Below are positions 1 through 6,170 of a stretch of DNA of 15,000 bases, in pieces (positions within the stretch are counted from its first letter, which is position 1; each line of letters opens with the position of its first letter). The translations under genes were made by a program, and so were the position numbers. The stretch spans positions 1-15,000 of the forward strand of contig JBFYTF010000409.1 in NCBI GenBank assembly GCA_041300865.1, read 5' to 3'. The notes under the pieces were generated by a model. It made no database searches. It had not been told where the DNA came from and saw only the letters and a list, made by a program, of their open reading frames with translations. The DNA is from JAAYZQ01 sp041300865. Lineage in GTDB: Bacteria; Chloroflexota; Anaerolineae; JAAYZQ01.

Positions 1-162
1 AGCTGGCTGGAGGGCTCGGACCGCCTGAGCTACCACGACGACGATGCCCCGCTGGACGTGCTGGCAAGGCCCGTGGAGGGCTTCGAGGACCTGCGCGAGG
101 GGGTAGACAGCCCCGAGGCCCCGGGCCCCGTGCAGCGGCTCGGTGCCGACGAGCTGTGGTAG
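1..162 (+). CDS. C-terminal fragment of an unidentified acidic phage protein
   Basis: The first frame is open from the window edge to a TAG at 160-162, giving the last 53 residues of a protein whose start lies upstream. I do not recognise the family. The fragment is strongly acidic, with a DDD cluster near residue 14 and many further Asp and Glu residues, and it ends in ADELW. Acidic tails that end in an aromatic residue occur in single-stranded-DNA-binding proteins, but small terminase subunits and many unrelated phage proteins also end this way, so the resemblance is only suggestive. The codons are GC-rich like the rest of the genome. It is co-oriented with the terminase operon but separated from it by about 800 bases and an opposing HNH gene, so it probably ends an upstream operon. 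Reality of the reading frame is fairly sure; function is unknown. Confidence 0.6.
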   Translation, partial: SWLEGSDRLSYHDDDAPLDVLARPVEGFEDLREGVDSPEAPGPVQRLGADELW

Positions 163-204
163 GGTAAACCCCTAGCTTGCTATGGTTTCAGGAGGGGGCA
201 TCCT

Positions 205-306
205 GTGGATAAGTGGCTGGCTATAGTATTGATAGCAGCAGATGTAGCAGATACGCCATACATGCGGCAGGGCTTATCTAATGCGATGTATCATATGTTA
301 AGTTGA
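205..306 (+). CDS. Possible 33-residue small protein (GTG start)
   Basis: A GTG at 205 opens a 33-codon frame closed by TGA at 304-306. It is preceded by a textbook Shine-Dalgarno run, AGGAGGGGG at 190-198, at suitable distance, in a region with no other use for such a sequence. The product would begin MDKWLAIVLIAADVAD, a short hydrophobic N-terminal stretch that could associate with a membrane but is too polar at its end to be a clear single-pass helix. It lies 42 nt behind the upstream gene and could be the last cistron of that operon. I recognise no family. Against it: short length, base composition unlike the neighbouring genes, and a DnaA-box-like 9-mer overlapping the start codon. Confidence 0.35.
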   Translation: MDKWLAIVLIAADVADTPYMRQGLSNAMYHMLS

Positions 307-384
307 CGCTCCTAAAAGCATAGCATTCCCTATGTGTGCGTAGTTTCCCGAGCCCTCGTGCTCGCGCGCCACGCACGCGGTGGC

Positions 385-423
385 CGGCCCCCTGCGCCAG
401 AAAAAGAGGCGGGCGGGGGGCCG
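385..423. other. GC-rich hairpin, not a terminator
   Basis: CGGCCCCC at 385-392 pairs perfectly with GGGGGCCG at 416-423, and CGCC at 395-398 can pair with GGCG at 408-411 inside it. Neither strand has a T-run after the stem (the + strand continues with A residues), so it is not a standard Rho-independent terminator. It lies in a gap that needs to separate a rightward and a leftward transcript, and may simply block or stabilise RNA ends, or be chance in GC-rich DNA. Confidence 0.3.
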
Positions 424-464
424 AAAAAGTGAACGCGACCCCGGGGCAGACGAAGTCTATTTTC

Positions 465-502
465 CAAAAACAATTTTTCGTTGTATCTCAAAACAACGGA
501 AA
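465..502 (-). terminator. Probable Rho-independent terminator of the HNH gene
   Basis: Read on the minus strand, positions 502-493 pair with 484-475 to give a 10-bp stem with one G-T wobble and an 8-nt loop that contains the HNH stop codon at 490-488. It is followed by ATTGTTTTTGG, a T-rich run. The stem is rather AT-rich, so termination may be partial. The placement, directly at the end of the only leftward gene, supports the call. Confidence 0.42.
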
Positions 503-862
503 CTTGTTGCCTTTGCGCTGGTTTTCGGTCGCGGGCAGGCACTGCAGGTTCTCGGCAACGTGGAGGCCGGACACCAACTTGCCCCGCAGGGGGATGATGT
601 GGTCCACGTGCTCGCCCAGAAGCTGCGCCCGGGTGTAGATGGCCTCGATGGCCTTCAGATCGGCCCACGGTGGGGTGCGTTGGAGCTTGGTTGACCGACG
701 TTTCGCCCCGATAGCGGCCCGGCCGTCCGGGTTCTCCCGGCTCCATTTGGCCACGTTGGCTCTTTTCCGCAGGGTGCGGCCGAGCTGCTGCGCCTGATTG
801 GCGGTGTCCAGCGAGGCGAGGAGGGGCGCGAGCGCCGAAAGGTCGGGAAGTCGGGGGTTCAT
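488..862 (-). CDS. HNH endonuclease
   Basis: Predicted 124-residue metal-dependent HNH nuclease. The C-terminal third carries the signature: VDHIIPL at residues 86-92 (metal-binding and catalytic D87-H88), the GLHV stretch at 99-102, the central N105 in ENLQ, and the closing N114 and K117 in TENQRKGNKF. The N-terminal part is basic (KWSRENPDGR, AKRRSTK), as expected for DNA contact. The ATG at 862 was chosen over a longer frame opening at 973, because the longer form would run through the whole divergent control region and overlap the terminase start. The upstream GAGTGAG is only a modest ribosome binding site. HNH proteins beside large terminases are known to help some packaging motors cut DNA, but free-standing HNH genes are also mobile homing nucleases; the opposite orientation leaves both open. 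The family call is strong, the role is not. Confidence 0.9.
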   Translation of the reverse strand: MNPRLPDLSALAPLLASLDTANQAQQLGRTLRKRANVAKWSRENPDGRAAIGAKRRSTKLQRTPPWADLKAIEAIYTRAQLLGEHVDHIIPLRGKLVSGLHVAENLQCLPATENQRKGNKFPLF

Positions 863-866
863 GGCA

Positions 867-912
867 TGCTCACTCAAAGTTGAAGGTTGTCGGTGAGCCG
901 AGTGAGTGAGCA
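867..912. repeat. 10-bp perfect inverted repeat in the divergent HNH/terminase gap
   Basis: TGCTCACTCA at 867-876 and TGAGTGAGCA at 903-912 are exact reverse complements separated by 26 nt. The left arm covers the ribosome-binding region just upstream of the HNH start. Further GTGAG copies lie at 893-897 and across 900-910. It could be an operator for divergent transcription, an RNA hairpin hiding the HNH ribosome binding site, or a terminase or HNH recognition site. Confidence 0.6.
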
Positions 913-948
913 CCCGGCAAGCCTTGCAAAGCCTGTCCCGACCGCGCG

Positions 949-971
949 ATTTTATCCTAGAATGCCGCCCC
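949..971 (+). promoter_or_regulatory. AT-rich patch before the terminase; possible -10 elements, no clear RBS
   Basis: The only AT-rich patch in this gap, ATTTTATCCTAGAAT (949-963), contains TATCCT at 953-958 and TAGAAT at 958-963, either of which could serve as a -10 box. No good -35 lies at 16-18 nt; the nearest, TTGCAA at 924-929, is 23 nt from TATCCT. The 20 bases before the terminase ATG lack a purine-rich Shine-Dalgarno sequence. Transcription from here would give a nearly leaderless terminase mRNA. Confidence 0.22.
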
Positions 972-2378
972 ATGAACCTTGAACTAAATTACAAGCCGCG
1001 CCCCCAGTTCATCGAGTTTCACAAACGCCGCCAGCGCTGGGCGGCGATTTTGACTCACCGACGCGCCGGCAAGACGGTGGCCCTGATCAACGATCTGGTG
1101 CTGGGTGCCCTGCAGTGCAAACGGAAGAATCCGCAGTTCGCCTACATCGGCCCGACGTACTCGCAGAGCAAGCGGGTGGCGTGGGCGTACCTGAAGGACG
1201 CCGCGGGGCCGTTCCTTGCGAAGCCGCCGCAGGAGAGCGAACTGAAGGTGACCCTGATCAACGGTGCGGTGATTTACGTTCTGGGCGCGGACAACGCGGA
1301 CTCGCTGCGCGGGATGTACCTCGACGGTGCGGTGATGGACGAGTACGCCCTCTTCAAGCCCACGGTCTTCTCGACCGTCATCCGGCCGGCACTCTCGGAC
1401 CGCATGGGCTGGGGGGTGTTCGCCTCGACCCCGCGGGGCAAGAACCTCTTCCACGACGTGTTCAAGCAGGCCGAGAAGGACCCCAAGGGCTGGTTCGAGC
1501 TGACCCTGAAGGCGAGCGAGAGTGGGATCATCCCCGAGGTCGAGCTGGAGCGCCTGCGGGGCGACATGGACCCGGAGGAGTACGCGCAGGAGTACGAGTG
1601 CAGCTTCGACGCGGCCCTGAAGGGCGCGATCTACGCGGATCAGGTGAACGAGATGTTTGCCGACGGGCGGGTGGTGCAGGTCGACCTGTACGACCCGAAG
1701 CTGCCCCTGCACTGGGCCTTTGACATCGGGATGACGGACGCCACGGTGGCGGGTGCGTTCCAGATCGCGCTCGACCGCTCGGTGCGGCTGGTGTACGTGA
1801 AGGCCACCACCGGGACCACGATCTTCGACCACATCGCCGACATCACCAGATTCCCCGGCCGGCTCGGGGTGGTGTGGCTACCGCACGATGCGAAGGCGGC
1901 CAACAACCAGACCGGCAAGTCGGTCGTGGAGCAGTTCGTGCAGCAGTTCAAGGCCATGCCCGAGAAGACCCGGCCCCGGGTGCGCGCGGTGCCCTTGCAC
2001 TACATCAAGGACGGGATCGCGGCCACGCGGGCGGTCTTCCCGCGCCTGAGCATCAACGAGGCCATGACCGGGGACACGGTGGAGGCCCTGAAGGCCTACA
2101 GGCGGCAGTGGGACGACAATTTGCTGATGTTCAAGGACGCCCCCTTGCACGACTGGGCCAGCGACTACGCCGACATGGTGCGGTATATGTCGGTCGCGGT
2201 GGGGATCATGGACAAGGAAGAGGGCGGGGAGGTGATCTCGCCCCGGGCGGCGGTGCGGGTGGAGGAATTGGGCCCGCGCGGGGTGCCGGACCTCGCCGCG
2301 CCCCACATGAAGGACGTCTACTTGGAGAAAATGTTCGAAGAAAACGAGAAAATGGGCAAAATCCTGCGGATAATGTAG
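972..2378 (+). CDS. terL: Terminase large subunit (DNA-packaging ATPase/nuclease)
   Basis: Motor that pumps phage DNA through the portal and cuts it. The 468-residue chain has the complete two-domain plan. ATPase domain: Walker A HRRAGKT at residues 29-35, hydrophobic strand ending in the Walker B acid pair D123-E124 (YLDGAVMDE), and coupling motif STPRG at 152-156. RNase-H-like nuclease domain: first acidic residue D251 in AFDIG, second D306 in WLPHDAK, and third D401 in the closing DWASDYADMVRY stretch. Length is typical. I start at ATG 972, giving MNLELNYKPRPQ, which places Walker A at the usual distance from the N-terminus; a GTG at 906 would add 22 residues with no expected role. A small terminase subunit, which normally precedes this gene, is not visible in the window. 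The start has little ribosome-binding signal. Confidence 0.95.
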   Translation: MNLELNYKPRPQFIEFHKRRQRWAAILTHRRAGKTVALINDLVLGALQCKRKNPQFAYIGPTYSQSKRVAWAYLKDAAGPFLAKPPQESELKVTLINGAVIYVLGADNADSLRGMYLDGAVMDEYALFKPTVFSTVIRPALSDRMGWGVFASTPRGKNLFHDVFKQAEKDPKGWFELTLKASESGIIPEVELERLRGDMDPEEYAQEYECSFDAALKGAIYADQVNEMFADGRVVQVDLYDPKLPLHWAFDIGMTDATVAGAFQIALDRSVRLVYVKATTGTTIFDHIADITRFPGRLGVVWLPHDAKAANNQTGKSVVEQFVQQFKAMPEKTRPRVRAVPLHYIKDGIAATRAVFPRLSINEAMTGDTVEALKAYRRQWDDNLLMFKDAPLHDWASDYADMVRYMSVAVGIMDKEEGGEVISPRAAVRVEELGPRGVPDLAAPHMKDVYLEKMFEENEKMGKILRIM

Positions 2379-2425
2379 TATTGGCGCTGGAAAACGTCGA
2401 AAATAGCCCGAAAAACGGAGAAAGC

Positions 2426-2629
2426 ATGCACAGAGTCGCCGCCGGGACCAAAACAGCCCGCCAGATGATGGCCCGGACCTCGGGTCAGGCCCAGATCAAG
2501 AGCCCGTATGACCTCTGGGCCGACGGGGCCCGGGAAAAGACCGAGCGGCACCTCTGGAACGCCGCGGTGGAGGCCCGAAAGGCCGAAAAATTGGCCATCA
2601 GGGCCGCAAGGAAACAAAATGGCCAATGA
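2426..2629 (+). CDS. Small basic hypothetical protein between terminase and portal
   Basis: A 67-residue, Lys/Arg/Ala-rich, probably helical protein beginning MHRVAAGTKTARQM and ending ARKQNGQ. The ATG at 2426 follows CGGAG at 2416-2420 by five bases, a good ribosome binding site, and the stop overlaps the portal start by 11 bp, so translation of the two is probably coupled. The C-terminal half (REKTERHLWNAAVEARKAEK) reads as an amphipathic helix. I recognise no family. Position between terminase and portal suggests a role in packaging or connector assembly, but that is inference from context only. Confidence 0.65.
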   Translation: MHRVAAGTKTARQMMARTSGQAQIKSPYDLWADGAREKTERHLWNAAVEARKAEKLAIRAARKQNGQ

Positions 2630-4736
2630 CATCGTCGACACCAAGGCCGAAAAGCCTTACGACCGCTGGAACGCGGAAATCACGGCCGCGGAGAAGGAGC
2701 TGAAGAAGTTCCACGAGCGCGGGCGGCTGGTGGTGAAGAAGTTGCTCGACGAGCGCGCGGCCGAGAACAGCGCCGCGAAGTGGTTCAACGTCTACAAGGC
2801 CAACGTCGACATCTTGGAGGCCGCGCTCTACGCCCAGCCCCCGAAGCCGGCCGTGACGCGCTCCTTCAAGGACTACGAGGACGAGCCCGCCCGGGTGGCG
2901 GCCCTGATCCTGCAGAGGGCCATCACGCCCGACGCGGACGACCCCATGGACAGCTTCGACAGCACCATGCGCCACTGTGTGCAGGACCGTCTGGTGGCGG
3001 GCCTGTCGATGGCGTGGCTCCGGCTGGAGACCGACACCGAGGAGATCGAGGGGGTGGAGCTGGACGACATCCTGCCCTCGCCCCAGCCCGGCATGGAGAC
3101 CGAGGAGCTCGGCCCCGAGGACGCACCGCAGCGCATCATCGACCAGCGCGTGGTGGTGGACTACATCTACTGGGAGGACTTCCTGTGGTCACCCTGCCGG
3201 GTGTACGAGGAGCGTCGCTGGGTCGGACGCCGGGTCTACATGACCCGCGACGAGCTGGTGGAGCGCTTTGGGGCAAAAGGCCGTCTAGCGTCGCTCGACT
3301 ACAACCCCAAGCGCTATGAAACCAATAGCGTCACGCCAAAATGGGACGAGCAGAAGAAGGGCGTCGTCTACGAAATCTGGGACCGCAGCGAGCGCAAGGT
3401 GATCTGGCTCAACAAGGGCATGACCGATCTCCTCGACGAGCGCGACGACCCTCTGGGGCTGGAGGGCTTCGAGCCCTGCCCGCGGCCCATGCTGGCCAAC
3501 ATCAGCACGAGCAACACCACCCCGCGCCCCGACTACTACATGATTCAGGACCAGTATCAGGAGCTGGACACGATCAACAACCGCATCAGCATGCTGGTGC
3601 AGGCCTGCAAGGTGGTCGGCGTCTACGACCGCTCGGCCATCGGCGTGCAGCGCATGCTGCAGGAGGGCAGCGACAATACCCTGATTCCGGTAGACAACTG
3701 GGCCGTTTTTGCCGAAAAGAACGGCCTGCGGGGCCAGATCGACTGGATGCCGCTGGAGGCGGTGGTGCAGACGCTGGAGCAGCTCAACCGGGCGCGCGAG
3801 ATCATCAAGGCCCAGATTTACGAGCTCACGGGCATCAGCGACATCGTCCGCGGGGCCAGCAAGGCCAGCGAGACCCTCGGTGCGCAGGAGATCAAGGCCC
3901 AGTTCGCCGGGGTGCGCATCAAGAAGCTGCAGGACGAGGTCGCGCGCTTCGTGAGCGACGTCAGCCGCCTCAAGGCCGAGATCATGGTGAAGCACTTCTC
4001 GCCCGAGATGCTGGTGGAAAAATCCAACATCGCGCTGACCGGCAACGACGAGTGGGTGCCGCAGGCACTGTCCCTGCTGGCCTCTGACGTCGGTTTCAAC
4101 TGGCGCATCAAGGTCACGGCCGAGAGCCTCGCACAGGCCGACTACGCCTTCGAGAAGGCCGACCGGAACGAGTTCCTGCTGGCGGTGTCCAACTTCATGG
4201 AGAAGGCCCTGCCCATGGTGGCCCAGTTCCCGGACTCGATGGTGCTGATGACCTCGATGCTCAAGTGGGGCATCGCGGGCTACCGCAACAGCGCCGAGAT
4301 CGAGGGCATGATCGACAAGGAGCTCGACGCCATGGTCAAGGCGGCCAAGCAACCCAAGGAACCGCCGCCCCCGAGCCCCGAGGAGGTCAAGGCCAAGGCC
4401 GAGGCCGAGAAGATGCAGCAGCAGGCCCAAATCGACCAGCAGAAGGCCCAGCAGGACTTCCAGATCAAGCAGGCCGAGGCCCAGATGGCCCAGCAGCGCG
4501 CCATGGCGGCCCAGCAGGCCGACGAGCAGCGTCTGATGCTGGAGCTGCAGGCCGAGAAGCAGCGACTCGCGCTGGAGCAGCAGCAGCAGCAGATGGACCT
4601 GCGATTCGAGCAGCTGATGCAGATGCTCAAGCTGCAGGGCGCGCGGGACATGCAGGAGCTGAAGCTGGACGCCGCGCAGGAGCAGGCCCGTATCAAGGCA
4701 AACGCCGCACAGGAGACCACGAATGGCTCGGAATAG
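2619..4736 (+). CDS. Portal protein, P22 type
   Basis: Forms the ring at one capsid vertex through which DNA enters and leaves and on which the tail is built. The 705-residue length matches the large P22-type portals. Recognisable regions include the WEDFLWSP stretch near residue 185, the core NNRISMLVQACKVVGVYD near 320, and the conserved ELTGISDIVRGASKASETLG region near 405-420 followed by a long helix. Residues about 590-690 are Gln/Glu/Ala-rich with long coiled-coil character, including a run of five Gln, corresponding in position to the helical barrel of P22-type portals that projects into the head. The ATG at 2619 was chosen because AAGGA at 2608-2612 lies six bases upstream; an earlier in-frame start at 2508 gives a low-complexity Pro/Arg extension that is a shadow of the preceding gene. 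It overlaps both neighbours by a few bases. Confidence 0.93.
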   Translation: MANDIVDTKAEKPYDRWNAEITAAEKELKKFHERGRLVVKKLLDERAAENSAAKWFNVYKANVDILEAALYAQPPKPAVTRSFKDYEDEPARVAALILQRAITPDADDPMDSFDSTMRHCVQDRLVAGLSMAWLRLETDTEEIEGVELDDILPSPQPGMETEELGPEDAPQRIIDQRVVVDYIYWEDFLWSPCRVYEERRWVGRRVYMTRDELVERFGAKGRLASLDYNPKRYETNSVTPKWDEQKKGVVYEIWDRSERKVIWLNKGMTDLLDERDDPLGLEGFEPCPRPMLANISTSNTTPRPDYYMIQDQYQELDTINNRISMLVQACKVVGVYDRSAIGVQRMLQEGSDNTLIPVDNWAVFAEKNGLRGQIDWMPLEAVVQTLEQLNRAREIIKAQIYELTGISDIVRGASKASETLGAQEIKAQFAGVRIKKLQDEVARFVSDVSRLKAEIMVKHFSPEMLVEKSNIALTGNDEWVPQALSLLASDVGFNWRIKVTAESLAQADYAFEKADRNEFLLAVSNFMEKALPMVAQFPDSMVLMTSMLKWGIAGYRNSAEIEGMIDKELDAMVKAAKQPKEPPPPSPEEVKAKAEAEKMQQQAQIDQQKAQQDFQIKQAEAQMAQQRAMAAQQADEQRLMLELQAEKQRLALEQQQQQMDLRFEQLMQMLKLQGARDMQELKLDAAQEQARIKANAAQETTNGSE

Positions 4737-5049
4737 GTGGATTTACATCGACGGCGTCGGCATCCCCGCCGACGACTACGAAGCCCTCGCCCGGGCCCGC
4801 GGCCATGCCGAGGAGAGCCGCAGGACCACCATCGCCCCGGACCTGCCGGACTTCCGCTCCCCCATCGACGGCAAGTGGTACTCTGGCCGCGCCGGCATGC
4901 GTGAGCACTGCGCCAAGCACAACGTGGTGCCCACGGCCGACTTGGCTGGGCTGCCGCCGAAACCGTCGTACCACGTCCCCGAGCGCAGCAAGCGTGAAAT
5001 CGCGGCATCGAAAGAGCAGATTGCACGCATCATCAATTCCCACCACTAG
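4723..5049 (+). CDS. Conserved small phage protein after the portal
   Basis: A 108-residue soluble protein. Its N-terminus is MARNRWIYIDGVGIPADDY and its best-conserved-looking part is SPIDGKWYSGRAGMREHC at about residues 46-63. Proteins with this SPIDG...SGR...REH pattern are commonly found directly after portal genes in P22- and BPP-1-like podoviruses; I know of no established function. The ATG at 4723 has AGGAG at 4711-4715, and the gene overlaps the portal end by 14 bp, so the two are likely translated together. The scaffold follows after eight bases. There is no signal peptide and no membrane segment. Reality as a gene is well supported by the start signal, overlap and pattern; the role is unknown. 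Confidence 0.82.
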   Translation: MARNRWIYIDGVGIPADDYEALARARGHAEESRRTTIAPDLPDFRSPIDGKWYSGRAGMREHCAKHNVVPTADLAGLPPKPSYHVPERSKREIAASKEQIARIINSHH

Positions 5050-5057
5050 AGGCATCT

Positions 5058-6170
5058 ATGACCGTAGAGAACAGCACCCCTGAGAACGACCAGCCAGTCG
5101 AGCGCCGCGACGAGATCGAGGCCGCCTTCGAGCAGCACGAGGCCGCCGCCGTGAAAGAAACGGCCCCGAACCTTTCAGCAGAAAGCCCCGAGAAGGCCCC
5201 GGTGAAAGAGGCCGCCAAGGCCGAGGTCAAGCCCGAGGTCAAGCCCGAGGGCGAAAAGCCCGCCGAGAAGGCCGAGGTCAAGCCCGAGGGTGAAAAGCCC
5301 GCGGAGCCTGAGGTCAAGCCCGACGTCAACGTCGAGAAGGCCCCGCAGTCGTGGAAGCCCGGCACCCGGGCCCTGTGGGACAAGGTCGACCCGACGGTGC
5401 GGGCCGAGATCGTGCGGCGCGAGAAGCAGACCGTGCAGGTCCTCAACGAGTCCGCGCAGGCGCGCCAGTTTGCCGACGAGTTCGGCAAGGTGACCCAGCC
5501 CTACGCCGCCCGGCTGCAGGCCCTGAACGCGCACCCGTTGGCCGTCTACAACGAGCTGCTGAAGGCCGACTTCATCCTGTCCTCGGCCCCCAAGGGCGAG
5601 CGCGCGGCCTTCGTGGCCAAACTGATCAAGGACTACGACGTGGACGTCGAGGCCCTCGACAACGCCCTCGCCGGCCGCATCCAGCAGGACATGGACCCGA
5701 AAGCGCTGGCACAGGCCGAGGTGGACCGCCTTCTGGCCGAGCGGCTGGCCCCGTACCAGCAGCTCCTGCAGCGCGAGCAGCAGCGCGAGCAGCAGGACAA
5801 CCAGCAGGTCAGCACAACCATCCAGCAGATGGCCGCCGACACTGAAAAATTCCCGTACTTCGAGGACGTTCGGCACGATATGGCCGACTTACTTGACATG
5901 GCGGTGAAAAAAGGGCGTACACTTACGCTTGAACAGGCCTATACTCAGGCCGTTATGTTGGACCCGGAGATCAGCACATTGGTGAGCGCCCAGACGCAGG
6001 CGGCCAAGGCAGCGGAAGCAGCAGCGAAGGCAAATGCCCAAGCACAGCGAGCCCGCCGAGCCTCGGTCAGCGTCGGTGGATCGCCATCGGGACTGGTATC
6101 AGGATCACCGGCAGCAGGCGACAGGAGAGCAACCATTGAGGCGGCTTTTGACTCGGTAGGAGGTAGATGA
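5058..6170 (+). CDS. Capsid assembly scaffolding protein
   Basis: Predicted internal scaffold that directs capsid subunits into a procapsid and then leaves. The 370-residue protein sits in the classic slot just upstream of the major capsid gene and is low-complexity and highly charged: an acidic, Lys/Glu/Pro-repeat N-terminus (residues about 30-95), a middle section starting QSWKPGTRALWDKVDPTVRAE (about 98-118) that is a recurring pattern in podovirus scaffolds, a Gln/Glu-rich coiled coil (about 225-262), and an Ala-rich helix leading to a basic C-terminus (QRARRASVSVGG), a likely capsid-binding tail. The start at 5058 has only a weak AGAGG ribosome signal. Between about 5870 and 5960 codon choice switches to TTA, CTT and GTT, unlike the rest of the gene, perhaps because of an embedded promoter. 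Scaffold is the best call from position and composition. Confidence 0.8.
   Translation: MTVENSTPENDQPVERRDEIEAAFEQHEAAAVKETAPNLSAESPEKAPVKEAAKAEVKPEVKPEGEKPAEKAEVKPEGEKPAEPEVKPDVNVEKAPQSWKPGTRALWDKVDPTVRAEIVRREKQTVQVLNESAQARQFADEFGKVTQPYAARLQALNAHPLAVYNELLKADFILSSAPKGERAAFVAKLIKDYDVDVEALDNALAGRIQQDMDPKALAQAEVDRLLAERLAPYQQLLQREQQREQQDNQQVSTTIQQMAADTEKFPYFEDVRHDMADLLDMAVKKGRTLTLEQAYTQAVMLDPEISTLVSAQTQAAKAAEAAAKANAQAQRARRASVSVGGSPSGLVSGSPAAGDRRATIEAAFDSVGGR
5223..5323 (+). repeat. Imperfect tandem repeat inside the scaffold gene
   Basis: GAGGTCAAGCCCGA occurs four times, at 5223, 5235, 5274 and 5310. A 33-nt unit at 5235-5267 recurs at 5274-5306 with two third-position changes. It encodes alternating EVKPE and GEKPAE, a flexible charged segment. 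Such a tract is a likely site of length variation between related phages. Confidence 0.85.
5893..5945 (+). promoter_or_regulatory. Possible internal promoter within the scaffold gene
   Basis: A perfect -35 hexamer TTGACA (5893-5898) is followed after 19 nt by TACACT (5918-5923), and a better -10 match, TATACT, lies at 5940-5945 but too far away for that -35. The stretch is locally AT-rich and uses codons atypical for the gene. It would serve the small protein and the capsid gene downstream. Spacing is not ideal, so this is tentative. Confidence 0.22.

Larger units (their letters stand above)
163..487. other. Gene-poor intergenic stretch with composition shift
   Basis: This gap between the upstream + strand gene and the end of the minus-strand HNH gene holds no long convincing gene. 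The part from about 215 to 340 is clearly more AT-rich than the rest of the window, and the part from about 340 to 450 is extremely GC-rich. It contains one possible short ORF (205-306), one TGTGGATAA 9-mer at 204-212 (the complement of the DnaA-box consensus TTATCCACA), two AGCAGAT direct repeats at 237-243 and 246-252, and a GC-rich hairpin at 385-423. The ORFs predicted across 330-746 are low-complexity readings of the GC-rich part with no family signal. No confident sigma70 promoter was found: TTGACG at 303-308 has no acceptable -10 at 16-18 nt. Confidence 0.6.

Noticed and set aside
319..335. Small hairpin CATAG/CTATG near the end of the AT-rich gap
   Set aside because: Five pairs with no T-run on either side; not enough for a terminator or named RNA element.
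336..746. Overlapping short frames on both strands in the GC-rich part of the intergenic region
   Set aside because: They are Arg/Pro/Gly-rich, lack ribosome sites and overlap the clear HNH gene or the hairpin.
863..973. N-terminally extended form of the HNH protein starting at 973
   Set aside because: The extra 37 residues would be encoded by the divergent control region including the inverted repeat and would start inside the terminase start codon. The ATG at 862 gives a normal-length HNH protein.
3285..4430. Long minus-strand open frame (381 codons) opposite the portal gene
   Set aside because: It is rich in Leu, His, Val and Asp in the way typical of GC-biased antisense frames, has no family pattern, and lies wholly inside the well-supported portal gene.
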